A DNA stretch of 64,000 nucleotides from the NCBI RefSeq assembly GCF_003013715.1, contig NC_072815.1, positions 372,001 through 436,000 of the forward strand, in the 5' to 3' direction. The notes beneath the pieces are model-generated. The model saw only the letters and a list, made by a program, of their open reading frames with translations. It had not been told where the DNA came from and ran no database searches. The position numbers and the translations under genes were made by a program. This document shows, in pieces, positions 45,487 through 54,798 of this stretch. This stretch comes from Candidozyma auris. Lineage: Eukaryota; Ascomycota; Pichiomycetes; Serinales; Metschnikowiaceae. Every line of letters begins with the position of its first letter. Within the stretch, counting starts at the first letter, position 1.

Positions 45487-46992
45487 ATGCTTCTTAGAAG
45501 GCTACTGACTTGGGCCCCCTTTCCAGGTTATTCTCTCAAATGTGGGCTTGAAATACATACTCAACTCAAGACAAACCATAAGCTTTTCTCGCTTTCAAAG
45601 AATTCACCCGATTCGGCTCCGAACGCTAACACTTCCTACTTTGACTATGGCCTCCCGGGAACATTTCCTAAGCTCAATCCTGAAGCATTACTTCTAGCGC
45701 TCAAGGCAGCAGCAGCTTTAAACTCAGATATCAGTGAACTTTCCCATTTTGATAGGAAGCATTACTTTTATCTCGATCAGCCCTTGGGTTATCAACTCAC
45801 TCAGCATCATAGGCCCTTGGCTAAGAACGGCAGCTTGACCTTGACAAAGAAGTATGATAACGTTGAGAAGGATCATGAAATCAGAATTGAGCAGATCCAG
45901 CTTGAGCAGGACACTGGAAAGCTCAATTACAACGAGTACGACGGGACCATCACAATAGACCTCAACAGGGCCAACGTGCCTCTTATAGAACTAGTGACTA
46001 AACCAGATTTCACTCATATTGACCAAGTTAAAGCGTTCGTTAGAAAGTACTTGACTTTGATGTCACATCTTGGTGTGTGCTCCGGTGATATGGAAAAGGG
46101 CGCCATGAGGTGCGACGTGAACATCTCAGTCAATGACGGGAAGAGAGTGGAAGTCAAAAATTTGGGCTCCACTTCTGAGATTGTTGCCGCGGCAACGTAC
46201 GAATACTATAGACAAGTTGATCAATTGAAAACATCAAATGAAGAAATCATGCAAGAAACCAGAGCATGGGATGGAAAGGCAACCATTAGAAGAAGGGATA
46301 AAGAAGATGCTAACGATTATAGATACTTGCCTGATACAGAAATTCCATGCGTATACTTGGATGCAAAGATTGGTGACGAGATTCGTGCCATCTTGCCTGA
46401 ATTACCAGACCAGATTCTTGATAAGCTTACACAAGAACCTTATGGATTGGAAGTTAAGCACGCACGTTTCCTTGTTGACAATGTGGACATTATTGGTTAC
46501 TACTATGACTTGTATGAATACGGATGTATTGGGGCAATGCTTCCTGTTAGAACGGTGAACAATTGGCTTCTTCACGAATTGATTGGAGCATTTAAAAAGC
46601 TTGAATTACCTTTTGATCGCACAATGATCTCACCTAGAAACTTGACTGTGTTGATGGTTATGGTCAACAAAAAGAAGATTACGTTTTCCTCTGCTAAACT
46701 TCTTTTGGTACAACTTTTGAGCGGGCCCGCTGAAGATAGGCTGCTCTCGATGCACGAGCTTGTTGAGAAGTATGATTTAGGTTCAGCAAATGCAGTGCCG
46801 ACTGAAGACCTAGATCAAGCTGTCTCTGAGATCTGTCAGGAGATTATTGATGCGAACTCGGACGTTGTTGCCAGAATAAGAGGAGGTAAGAGAAAATCGC
46901 TCAACCACTTAATCGGACTTGCCATGAGACAGACTCTGGGTAAGGTTGACTCTAAGGAATTTGAAAAAGCATTCATTAAACTAATTGGATAA
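45487..46992 (+). CDS. PET112: Mitochondrial glutamyl-tRNA(Gln) amidotransferase subunit B
   Basis: This 501-residue protein is the GatB subunit of the mitochondrial GatFAB complex, which amidates Glu-tRNA(Gln) to Gln-tRNA(Gln). Motifs of the GatB family are CGLEIHTQLKT, YFDYGLPGTFPKLN, FDRKHYFYLDQPLGYQ, LEQDTGKL, CDVNISV, and DYRYLPDTEIP; the Arg/Lys-rich tail domain binds tRNA. The ATG at 45487 gives MLLRRLLTWAPF, a short basic mitochondrial presequence; the frame extends to 45466 only through TTG. Its stop lies 8 bp from the stop of the convergent STE3. Confidence 0.96.
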   Translation: MLLRRLLTWAPFPGYSLKCGLEIHTQLKTNHKLFSLSKNSPDSAPNANTSYFDYGLPGTFPKLNPEALLLALKAAAALNSDISELSHFDRKHYFYLDQPLGYQLTQHHRPLAKNGSLTLTKKYDNVEKDHEIRIEQIQLEQDTGKLNYNEYDGTITIDLNRANVPLIELVTKPDFTHIDQVKAFVRKYLTLMSHLGVCSGDMEKGAMRCDVNISVNDGKRVEVKNLGSTSEIVAAATYEYYRQVDQLKTSNEEIMQETRAWDGKATIRRRDKEDANDYRYLPDTEIPCVYLDAKIGDEIRAILPELPDQILDKLTQEPYGLEVKHARFLVDNVDIIGYYYDLYEYGCIGAMLPVRTVNNWLLHELIGAFKKLELPFDRTMISPRNLTVLMVMVNKKKITFSSAKLLLVQLLSGPAEDRLLSMHELVEKYDLGSANAVPTEDLDQAVSEICQEIIDANSDVVARIRGGKRKSLNHLIGLAMRQTLGKVDSKEFEKAFIKLIG

Positions 46993-47000
46993 GACACTAA

Positions 47001-48203
47001 TTATTTGGGAACAACACGAAAATCGAAGGCTATATCTGTGTTGTAACTTATCTGGTCGTCAAAATTGATTGATACATTGTCATCATTTGAGATGCGGATC
47101 ACATCTTTGCCATCTTTGATGGTGCTAGGCACATCGAACGGACTTTCAGAGTCACCAAACACAAGCTCCTTGTAATGTTTAAGCTCATGCATGGTGGCTA
47201 ACGTGCCTTCCGTTAGAGCGGTTTCCCTTGACATACATTTGCTCTCGGTGAACTCAGGAGATATCATTGGGTGTTCATCAGCAAACTTCGAGAATCTCTT
47301 GAAGCCAAGGAAGTGGAGGAAGCGGCGGTACATCGATAAGGCATCCGTACCTAGTCCAAAAAGTAGGAAGGTAACGGCCGCGAGGCAAATGTTGATGATA
47401 GGGGAGGCCAACTGAGAGGTGCCGTAATCAAAAGTGTATATGGTGCTCCAATACTCGTTATGGACTTTGGACAAGTTAAAAGACGCAACTCCAAAGGTGT
47501 CAGCAGCATTTACGAAGTTATAGACGGCGAATGGCACCAACACGAAGATGATAAGCAAACTGAAAATGACCAAGCGAGCAAATCTTCTGTTGTTGAGTCC
47601 GGAGCCCGTGCAGCGCAAGATGTCACCGATATCTCTGCGCTTCTTGACGTATGTTATCAATGTGAGAAGAGCAAATACTAAGGCGATGGCTGACCAGATA
47701 AGGTTCCAAATTTGCACCAAGATAAGTGTCAAGTACGAATATGCATACGCTGCGAGACAGCCTCTGTACCTGAAGATGACGTATCTTGTTGCTTGAACGA
47801 TGATGGATGTGCTCATGACGAATAAAGATGTTGCCCAGCACATGGCGATGTTTGTGATCAACCGTCTTTTGGACTTTGGCTCCAAAAATTTATGATTTTC
47901 TGCCCTGATAATCATGTATAAGTTGAACATGACAGTTGCAATGCTAGCCAACTTCCCTGAAGATGCACCACTGGTAATTCTCACGGTCAAGTCGCAGTAC
48001 CCTGGAGCAGTGGTAGCAGTGTCAAAATCTTCACTGCTCCAAATAATGGCATTAACAAAGGATACTAGATTCTCATAGCAGAGCCAGAAGATTAAACTGC
48101 AAGCTGGAATATTTCCTTGTTTGCGATGATATGCAAACGGTGGGATCAAAAGGACGAATGCAAGAAATGAAAAAGCGGCAATGCACAGACCTTCACCGTT
48201 CAT
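47001..48203 (-). CDS. STE3: Ste3-family pheromone receptor (a-factor receptor)
   Basis: This 400-residue protein is a seven-span class D GPCR of the Ste3 type, which senses the lipopeptide mating pheromone and signals through the G protein to the mating MAPK cascade. CDLTVRITSGASSGKLASIA and FNLYMIIRAENH correspond to the conserved second-to-third helix region, and seven hydrophobic segments lie before about residue 305, followed by a polar cytoplasmic tail. The upstream extension to 48230 starts with GTG, so the ATG at 48201-48203 (MNGEGLCIAAFSF) is used. In Candida relatives this is an alpha-cell gene. An inverted repeat lies about 260 bp upstream. Confidence 0.93.
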   Translation of the reverse strand: MNGEGLCIAAFSFLAFVLLIPPFAYHRKQGNIPACSLIFWLCYENLVSFVNAIIWSSEDFDTATTAPGYCDLTVRITSGASSGKLASIATVMFNLYMIIRAENHKFLEPKSKRRLITNIAMCWATSLFVMSTSIIVQATRYVIFRYRGCLAAYAYSYLTLILVQIWNLIWSAIALVFALLTLITYVKKRRDIGDILRCTGSGLNNRRFARLVIFSLLIIFVLVPFAVYNFVNAADTFGVASFNLSKVHNEYWSTIYTFDYGTSQLASPIINICLAAVTFLLFGLGTDALSMYRRFLHFLGFKRFSKFADEHPMISPEFTESKCMSRETALTEGTLATMHELKHYKELVFGDSESPFDVPSTIKDGKDVIRISNDDNVSINFDDQISYNTDIAFDFRVVPK

Positions 48204-48589
48204 TATCGATAAAGAAAAATAACCTCTCACTATCTATCAAGAGATAACGGTAGCATTTTATATTACTTGCATTGCATCGAGAAATTGAATTTGAAGTGCA
48301 AGAGCACTTTGCAACCGCTCTCACGTCGGGAAAGTGCCATTGAAGGCCGAAAATGGAAGTCGAAACTAGGATTTCGAGAGAATTATTTTTTAGGCCAGAG
48401 TACCATCGGGCAAGAATATTTTTCTCAGCTTTGGATTCCTTCATTAATTTTATAGATCTACATTTGGCTTACACAAATGTCCTCGGACCATGTCGGCCAC
48501 GGTCGAAGTTTTAAATATTATAGCTTGATTATTAACCCCCAATTTCATACTTTATGTATAACTAATTCTTTAATGATACCAATGCTTAC
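48204..48589. other. STE3 upstream region
   Basis: 386 bp without a gene; AT-rich. Holds the variant word GGTTGCAAAG (minus, 48307-48316) and the inverted repeat at 48460-48480. Confidence 0.5.
48460..48480. repeat. Inverted repeat ACATTTG-N7-CAAATGT
   Basis: Perfect 7-bp arms with a 7-bp spacer, 257 bp upstream of the STE3 ATG. It could be a dimeric activator site or the end of the convergent KAP123 transcript. Confidence 0.6.
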
Positions 48590-51500
48590 TTATGCGATGA
48601 CAGACTTCAAGATCTCGTGGGATGCAATGGTTGAAGAGTAGTTTTGGTTCAAAAACTTCAACAAGTCAATGACTTTCTGCTTCATCTCTTCGCTTTGGAA
48701 CTGTTTCATCTTTCCAAGATACTCTTCTCTACCCAATGTAGTTTCAGCAACCAACTTGAGTCTCTCCGCTTCTTTTTGGAAGATCTCCGCAAAAATCTGA
48801 ATAACCCTGTCAGTTTGGCCCGCAATCAAGTTGTTGCCGCTCTCATACAAGCTAATGATCCATTTCAAAATAGGAACATTCTCCTCTGGGGCAGACTGCA
48901 ATGGCAAATGGCTGAGAAGTGCTGGCAAGACATGTTCAAGAGGAATGGCAGCCTGGTTCTTCTGAGCCATCCTAGCCACACAACCACAAGCGTTAGCGTT
49001 GGCTCTGTTGACGACATCCTTGGTCTCCTGATCATCCACCTGGCCTTCCTTGTCGGACCTGCTCAACAAGTGGAACAACATCTGCAAGATCTGCTGGTAC
49101 TGACCAGTGAAGTCAACGGGACACAACTCAATGAGAACACCGATACCGTAAGCGGCATTGCCCTTGACCTCCAAAGAAACATCGTTCGCTAATCTGTCCA
49201 TAAACACCTGCATCAACTCCTGAGCGTATGGGTTAGATGCCTTCAAACCAACAGAGATCTCAGCCAAGGCACCAATGGAACCGACTCTCTTGCCCTTGGA
49301 CTTGGAAGTGGCGTTTGCAAGAATGATACCCTTGAACGTTTCAAAGATCTTGACAAAGTCAGGTCCCAATTTCATGGAGAGCAAAATCAAAACCTCCACC
49401 GCAGTCTCGTACATCATGGCCTCGGTCTCGGAAGCGTCTTCAGCATCCTCAACTGGCTCCTCGTCGTCAATTTGACATGGGTGCTCCTTCTTCAAAAGAT
49501 CCATCAAGATACCACACAACTTCTCCAATGAGGCGGTGTCGGATGGCCCGCTGGTAACAGTGATAGCACCGAAGTAGTTGAGTGCCTCAACAATGTTGTC
49601 CAAGTCACAAGCAGCTAAGCTCACCTCAAACTCACCCTCCAAATTTGCAATTGTAAGTTCTCTGGCTTGCTTGATTAACTCCAAGATGGGACCATCGGTG
49701 TATGGCTGTTGTGGGACACCGATAGGGGCCCTGAAGGCCTCCCCGTACTGAGCCTTGAACATAGCACGGACAATTTTCCAAAGAGCATTCATTGCAGCTT
49801 CCCTCATACCGTACGAGACTTCGATCTGCTCAGCCAATGTGGAAATAGACTCCTCGACGTACTTACCGAAAGCACTACCAGTTCCCATAGCCAATTCTGC
49901 AAGAGCAACAGAGGCAATCTCCTTCTCAATGGTGATACCAGTGTTGACGTTAAACTTTTCATTGAGATTCTCCTCGTCTTCATCCTCAAGGAAATTTTCG
50001 GCCTCGTTCTCGTCAAGGTTAAAGGAAAATTCCTCCTGGTTCAAACATTTCAAAATTTGGGGAACGATGTTGTCCAAGAAACCAGAGAACTCCGAACCGT
50101 AAACCTTGGCCATGTTCGTGATGAAAGCAAAGCCAGACTCTCTGATTCTCAGTTGGTCTGAGTTGAGAGCTGCGTAAGCAGCTTCAACCAACGGCTTAGC
50201 GTAGGCGGAAAAAGACTCACTACCAACAGCTCTGGCCATGGTCGAGATGTTTTCGAAAGTGATGGCTCTCAACTCAATGTCATCTTCAGACATACCCTCG
50301 GTCTCAGCAGCATTCTGAATGAAAGGCTCCAAAGCCTGGACAGACTGGTGGAAGTATGGGATAAAACCCTTTCCAGAGGCAAAAGCAGTAGAGCCAATGG
50401 CAGAAACAATGGCAGCCTTTAAAGAGGAAGAATTGGCTTCCTGGATCATGGTGAAGAATTTTTCCATCAAAGGCTGAACGTAGTCAGCAATGGCCTCGTG
50501 GCTCATAAACTCAATCACACCATCCAAAGCGAAGCAAGCGTGCTTGTAAGTCATGACATGAGAGGCATTGTTGATAACGTCGACAATGAGAGGCAACAAC
50601 TCCTTGTGAAATTCAGCAATGTTGTCCTGCAACTCGGAGGTCAACTGGGCCAAGGCTCTACAAGCTGCGACTTTCACGACAATCTCAGAGTCCTGCAACC
50701 CTCTGATAACAACAGGAACAATTTTTTTCACCTGGTTACCCATGAAGTCTGGCGCACCAGAAGAAGCAACACCAATACACAAAAGAGCAGCTCTTCTGGC
50801 GAATTTGTCGCTAGAAGTTATATGAGATTCTAAGTTCTCAAAGAACGGAGTGATGACCTGAGAAGGAGGCAATTCACCAGACAAGATGGCCATCAAACGC
50901 AAAGCCAAAGTGGCAGGGATGTTTTCTTCGTTTTCGTTCTCAACATCCTCGTTATTCAACTCATCATCCTCATCGATCTCTTCTGAAGCGATCTTGAGAG
51001 CAAGAAGAGTGAGGGAAGGACCCAAATTATTGGAGCTGACCTTCGTCTTTCTCATGGATACTACGGAGATCAAGAACTGCATGGCCATACATCTTACGTC
51101 TTCATCCAAGGACTGGTTGTTAGCAATCTCAACGACAAACTGGATCAAACCAACAATCTGGTCACCCAACAACTTATTGTCCAAAAAGATCAAAGAGTTG
51201 AACACGTTGAAGATAGATTTGGTTTGCTCAGCGTCGTCAGCAGAAATGGTCTCCTTAAGAACCAGAACCATACCTGGCACAGAACTCTTGAACTTCTCTG
51301 CGGTAGCGGGCTTCACATCAAGATCCTCCTCAAGGTATTGCGAGAGCACGTCAAGAGACAAAGTGGCATTGACTTTGACATCTCTAGAGCACTGACTCTG
51401 CAACAAGTTGGCAAAAAGGTTGACAAAATCGTCCTGGTGCTCTTTGAGCGCTGGGTTATGGGTTTCCAACAAGGTGTACAAAGTGTACACGGCCATGTCC

Positions 51501-51907
51501 TGCTGATTAGCGTCACCAACTACATTGATCAAGGCTGGCAACAATTCTGGCCAAGAGTTTTTGTCCAACTCGAGCTCAGCAATAGCAGCGACCACTCTAG
51601 CACAAGAGTGTCTGATCAACTTGTTTTCCTGAGTGAAGGTGCTCTGCAAAAGAGCCTCTTTAATTTGAGGCTTCAACGAGGCATCCACGGCTTCCCATTT
51701 TCTCGAGATGAGCTTTCTTGCTTCCACAGCAGCCAACTGCTTAACCTGGTCTTGGTTGGAATTCTGCAAAATATGGAAAAGGGAAGGCAATGCCAACGGG
51801 TTTTGGTAGAACTCCTTGGACAATCTTGCCGTGGCCAGCTTGACGGTGGCTGGCGCAAACGTCTGCTGGAGTGTTTCCTCCAAGGCAGCGAGGTACTGTG
51901 GGTCCAT
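48590..51907 (-). CDS. KAP123: Importin beta-4 / karyopherin Kap123
   Basis: This 1105-residue all-helical HEAT-repeat protein is Kap123, which imports ribosomal proteins and histones H3/H4 into the nucleus. The N-terminus (MDPQYLAALEETLQQTF, VKQLAAVEARKLISRKW) is the Ran-binding arch. GMSEDDIELRAITFENIST, the acidic loop EEIDEDDELNNEDVENENEE and the C-terminal TLGREEYLGKMKQFQSEEMK are hallmarks; length equals yeast Kap123 (1113). Start at ATG 51905-51907. A run of 15 T on the coding strand just upstream, ending in AG, lies in the leader. Confidence 0.97.
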   Translation of the reverse strand: MDPQYLAALEETLQQTFAPATVKLATARLSKEFYQNPLALPSLFHILQNSNQDQVKQLAAVEARKLISRKWEAVDASLKPQIKEALLQSTFTQENKLIRHSCARVVAAIAELELDKNSWPELLPALINVVGDANQQDMAVYTLYTLLETHNPALKEHQDDFVNLFANLLQSQCSRDVKVNATLSLDVLSQYLEEDLDVKPATAEKFKSSVPGMVLVLKETISADDAEQTKSIFNVFNSLIFLDNKLLGDQIVGLIQFVVEIANNQSLDEDVRCMAMQFLISVVSMRKTKVSSNNLGPSLTLLALKIASEEIDEDDELNNEDVENENEENIPATLALRLMAILSGELPPSQVITPFFENLESHITSSDKFARRAALLCIGVASSGAPDFMGNQVKKIVPVVIRGLQDSEIVVKVAACRALAQLTSELQDNIAEFHKELLPLIVDVINNASHVMTYKHACFALDGVIEFMSHEAIADYVQPLMEKFFTMIQEANSSSLKAAIVSAIGSTAFASGKGFIPYFHQSVQALEPFIQNAAETEGMSEDDIELRAITFENISTMARAVGSESFSAYAKPLVEAAYAALNSDQLRIRESGFAFITNMAKVYGSEFSGFLDNIVPQILKCLNQEEFSFNLDENEAENFLEDEDEENLNEKFNVNTGITIEKEIASVALAELAMGTGSAFGKYVEESISTLAEQIEVSYGMREAAMNALWKIVRAMFKAQYGEAFRAPIGVPQQPYTDGPILELIKQARELTIANLEGEFEVSLAACDLDNIVEALNYFGAITVTSGPSDTASLEKLCGILMDLLKKEHPCQIDDEEPVEDAEDASETEAMMYETAVEVLILLSMKLGPDFVKIFETFKGIILANATSKSKGKRVGSIGALAEISVGLKASNPYAQELMQVFMDRLANDVSLEVKGNAAYGIGVLIELCPVDFTGQYQQILQMLFHLLSRSDKEGQVDDQETKDVVNRANANACGCVARMAQKNQAAIPLEHVLPALLSHLPLQSAPEENVPILKWIISLYESGNNLIAGQTDRVIQIFAEIFQKEAERLKLVAETTLGREEYLGKMKQFQSEEMKQKVIDLLKFLNQNYSSTIASHEILKSVIA

Positions 51908-52757
51908 GGTTATTTCTAAGGAAGTTGGAAATCCCTTGATGAGAAGACCTAAAAAAAAAAAAAAAATGTACAGATCGTGAATCGAGTAGGTGCGATGGCT
52001 CTAATGTGCAGAGCCAGGCTCGGGAGAATAATGGTGGAGGGGGAGGATGAGATAGAGAAGGAGGGACCAGATTTCGAGAGGTGATCCAAAGGTGGGAAAT
52101 TATGGCAAATTCAAGCTTACTTGAATCTATTAGATTTCATGTCGTGGCGCTTTGATGATAGCTTTGTGAAGTTCGGACATACAGTTGACACTATCACAGA
52201 AGTGTAGGCAGAGAGCATAATTTGCAAAAATTGAGTCATCACTTTATCGTAATTGTTCAATAGAGAGTTCAGTGCTTCTTTGTGAGTAACTTGAGCAATG
52301 TACTTGGCTTTTGTTGTTTATTTTGAAGCTTTCTGGACGAGCTACAATGGCTGCGAAATACTAACAGTAGAACTTCGAACTCTAACTTATCTAAGTGATT
52401 TCCTACAGCGAAGTCGAACATCAGGACGAAGATATTCTGTGAGTTATGGATGGTAACGCATTTTTCATGAATGCTTTGCAAAGGTTTGCTTCATGTTCTG
52501 AGCGCCTTGGCTTTGCTCGAAGCCTATCTATGGTAGAATCAGTTTGGTTAAAATTCACTTCTTCGCTAACACATGCTAGAATGTTAGATCGTCCAAGTTA
52601 CATTAACCTTTGTCAAATCATGATTCTCGTCAATTAGGCAGCCATAGCGAGCAGTTTTCGTAAACTGCTTGTGTCAATCTATCACGATTGGGTTCAAAGT
52701 TTTTGAATCAAGAGAACAAGAATCACAATGATTGAAAAAAATGTTTTCTCTCAGCGC
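51908..52757. other. Intergenic region upstream of KAP123 / downstream of FAL1
   Basis: 850 bp without a convincing gene. It contains a 15-bp A run (51952-51966) and an exact motif copy (52349-52358). Confidence 0.55.
52349..52358 (+). promoter_or_regulatory. Recurrent motif GGCTGCGAAA
   Basis: Exact copy with the full flank ACAATGGCTGCGAAA, 442 bp upstream of KAP123. Confidence 0.5.
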
Positions 52758-53948
52758 CTAGTCGTTAAAGTCCATGGGCATTTCTCTGATCTTGATCTTA
52801 TAGTATCTTTGCAAGTCTTTGAACTCCTCTCTGTCTTCTTTTGTTAGCAAGTTGATGGCTTTGCCTCTTCTTCCAAACCGCCCAGACCTTCCGATTCTGT
52901 GGACATAATTTTCCTTGTCCAAAGGCAAGTCGTAGTTAATAACTAAAGAGACCTGCTGGACATCAATACCTCTAGCCCATACGTCGGTGGATATTAGCAC
53001 ACGAGAGTTCCCGGACCTAAAATCGTTCATGATCAGGTCTCTCTCCTCCTGTTTCATGTCTCCATGCATGGCAACCACAGCAAAGTTAGCCTTTCGTAGT
53101 TGTTCGGCTAACCATGTTACCTTCATTTTAGTGTTGCAGAATATTACAGCTTGTGTGATTGTCAAGTTGTCGTAAAGGTCACAGAGGGTATCAAACTTCC
53201 ACTCTTCCTTCTCACACTGAATATAGTACTGCTTAATTCCTTCGAGAGTAACATCTTCTCTTTTGACAAGTATCCTGACAGGATCTGTTGTGAACTTAGA
53301 CGTCATCTCAAGAACTTCCCTCGTAAGAGTGGCACTCACAACCACCACCTGCACTGTCAGTGGAAGCTGTCTGTAGATCTCATAAATTTGCTCCTTAAAT
53401 CCCTTTGTCATGAGCTCGTCTGCTTCATCTAGCACAAGCATCTTCACATTACGAGTCTGAAGATGTCTCCTCTTGATCACATCGAGCACTCTTCCGGGAG
53501 TTCCACTCACAATGTGTTGTCCTTGGCCTAGCTTCTTTGTGTCTTCTCCCACTTGCTTGCCACCAGTGCAAGCATGAGTGTGAATATTCATGTAGTTGCC
53601 CAAGTTCATGATGACACTGTTGATCTGTGTAGCCAACTCTCTAGTAGGAGAGAGTACCAATGCCTGCGTCTGTCTCACTTTCGGCTCAAGCGCCTGTAGC
53701 ATGCCTACAGAGAAGGTAGCTGTCTTACCGGTTCCCGACTGTGCCTGAGCAATTGTATCCTTTCCTGAAATAATTTGCATTATGGCTCTGCTTTGAATTG
53801 CTGAAGGCGCCTCGAACCCATATGAGTAGATCCCTTTGAGGAGCTCAGGCTTTAGCTTCATGCTCTCAAATGTGCTATGCACCTTGATGTTTTTTGATGA
53901 CTTGACCGTGAACTCAAGCTCATCGTCAGCCTCTCTATCGAAGTCCAT
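52758..53948 (-). CDS. FAL1: DEAD-box RNA helicase Fal1 (eIF4A-III-like)
   Basis: This 396-residue protein is a minimal eIF4A-type helicase. All motifs are in place: the Q motif ([11 protein letters not shown]), [40 protein letters not shown] and [11 protein letters not shown]. The N-terminus and [15 protein letters not shown] distinguish it as Fal1/eIF4A3, which in yeast serves nucleolar 18S rRNA processing, rather than the translation factor Tif1. Length equals yeast Fal1 (399). It shares a 104-bp divergent promoter with DAS2. Confidence 0.96.
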   Translation of the reverse strand: MDFDREADDELEFTVKSSKNIKVHSTFESMKLKPELLKGIYSYGFEAPSAIQSRAIMQIISGKDTIAQAQSGTGKTATFSVGMLQALEPKVRQTQALVLSPTRELATQINSVIMNLGNYMNIHTHACTGGKQVGEDTKKLGQGQHIVSGTPGRVLDVIKRRHLQTRNVKMLVLDEADELMTKGFKEQIYEIYRQLPLTVQVVVVSATLTREVLEMTSKFTTDPVRILVKREDVTLEGIKQYYIQCEKEEWKFDTLCDLYDNLTITQAVIFCNTKMKVTWLAEQLRKANFAVVAMHGDMKQEERDLIMNDFRSGNSRVLISTDVWARGIDVQQVSLVINYDLPLDKENYVHRIGRSGRFGRRGKAINLLTKEDREEFKDLQRYYKIKIREMPMDFND

Positions 53949-54052
53949 GATGTGTAGTAGCTTCTAGGTCTGTGTTGGTACTCCATCCATCGCGATGGCA
54001 TCGCATTTCTATGCCTCACTCTCACCATGGTAGACAGCTACTACCTCTCATC

Positions 54053-54769
54053 ATGAACGCTGTGGTTGTGCTCATTGGCGGGGGGCACGCTGCAGGGAAA
54101 CGCACCACGGCCCAGTGGATTAAGAATGATATCAAGAAAGTCATATCTGGCCCGTTGGACGTGGAGGTGATTGATATGGACGACTACTGTAGCCAAAAGT
54201 GTCTTAGTGTGGGCCAGGAGCACGACAAGAACGCTGCCATAACTGTGAACGAAAACAAAACAGTGTCGGTGCCTAAGCCCTCGCGGTACGATTTTTCTGC
54301 TTTGCACAAACATATTGAGCAGCTGGCATCGTCGCTGACCACCTCCAAAAAGGTCATCATTGTGCACGGTCTCTATGCTCTATACGAGAAATCGATTCGT
54401 GACTTGTCTCACATCAAGGTTTTCATTAGTGGAGATGCTGACTCCCGTCTTATTCGCTGGATACGAAGAGACGTGCTTGGGAAGCACAAGACGGTTCAGT
54501 TGGAGAATATCATCAACGCATACTTGCATGGAGCCAAACAGGAAATGAACGACTATATCTTCCCTACGAAAGAGCAGGCAGACGTAATAATGCCTCGTGG
54601 TGCCGAAGCTAACGCAGTATCATTGATTGTGGATGGTCTTCTTCCGCTTTTGAGTCCAAATGAGAAGATGCCTGAACCATCGAGCTCAAATGTCTTGAGA
54701 CCGACCGAGCACTCATTCAAGAACGAAAAGTTCGATGCTCAAAAAAATAAATACTACGATGTTGCATGA
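54053..54769 (+). CDS. DAS2: Das2-like P-loop kinase (putative uridine kinase)
   Basis: This 238-residue protein is a small P-loop kinase of the uridine kinase/phosphoribulokinase fold. The Walker A is GGGHAAGKRTT near residue 9, followed by IDMDDYCSQK as the Asp-containing strand, HGLYALYEKS as Walker B region, and DADSRLIRWIRRDVLGKHK as the lid with its Arg residues. This order and size (about 230) match yeast Das2. I start at ATG 54053 (MNAVVVLIGGG), directly before the P-loop strand; an ATG at 54011 would add 14 residues and the frame before that uses GTG. It is 29 bp from the convergent nucleoporin gene. Confidence 0.85.
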   Translation: MNAVVVLIGGGHAAGKRTTAQWIKNDIKKVISGPLDVEVIDMDDYCSQKCLSVGQEHDKNAAITVNENKTVSVPKPSRYDFSALHKHIEQLASSLTTSKKVIIVHGLYALYEKSIRDLSHIKVFISGDADSRLIRWIRRDVLGKHKTVQLENIINAYLHGAKQEMNDYIFPTKEQADVIMPRGAEANAVSLIVDGLLPLLSPNEKMPEPSSSNVLRPTEHSFKNEKFDAQKNKYYDVA

Positions 54770-54798
54770 GTCTCGTTTATCTATTAAAATGCCTATAT

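Noticed and set aside
51952..51966. T15-AG on the KAP123 coding strand as a 3' splice site of a leader intron
   Set aside because: No branch-point TACTAAC or convincing donor found upstream.
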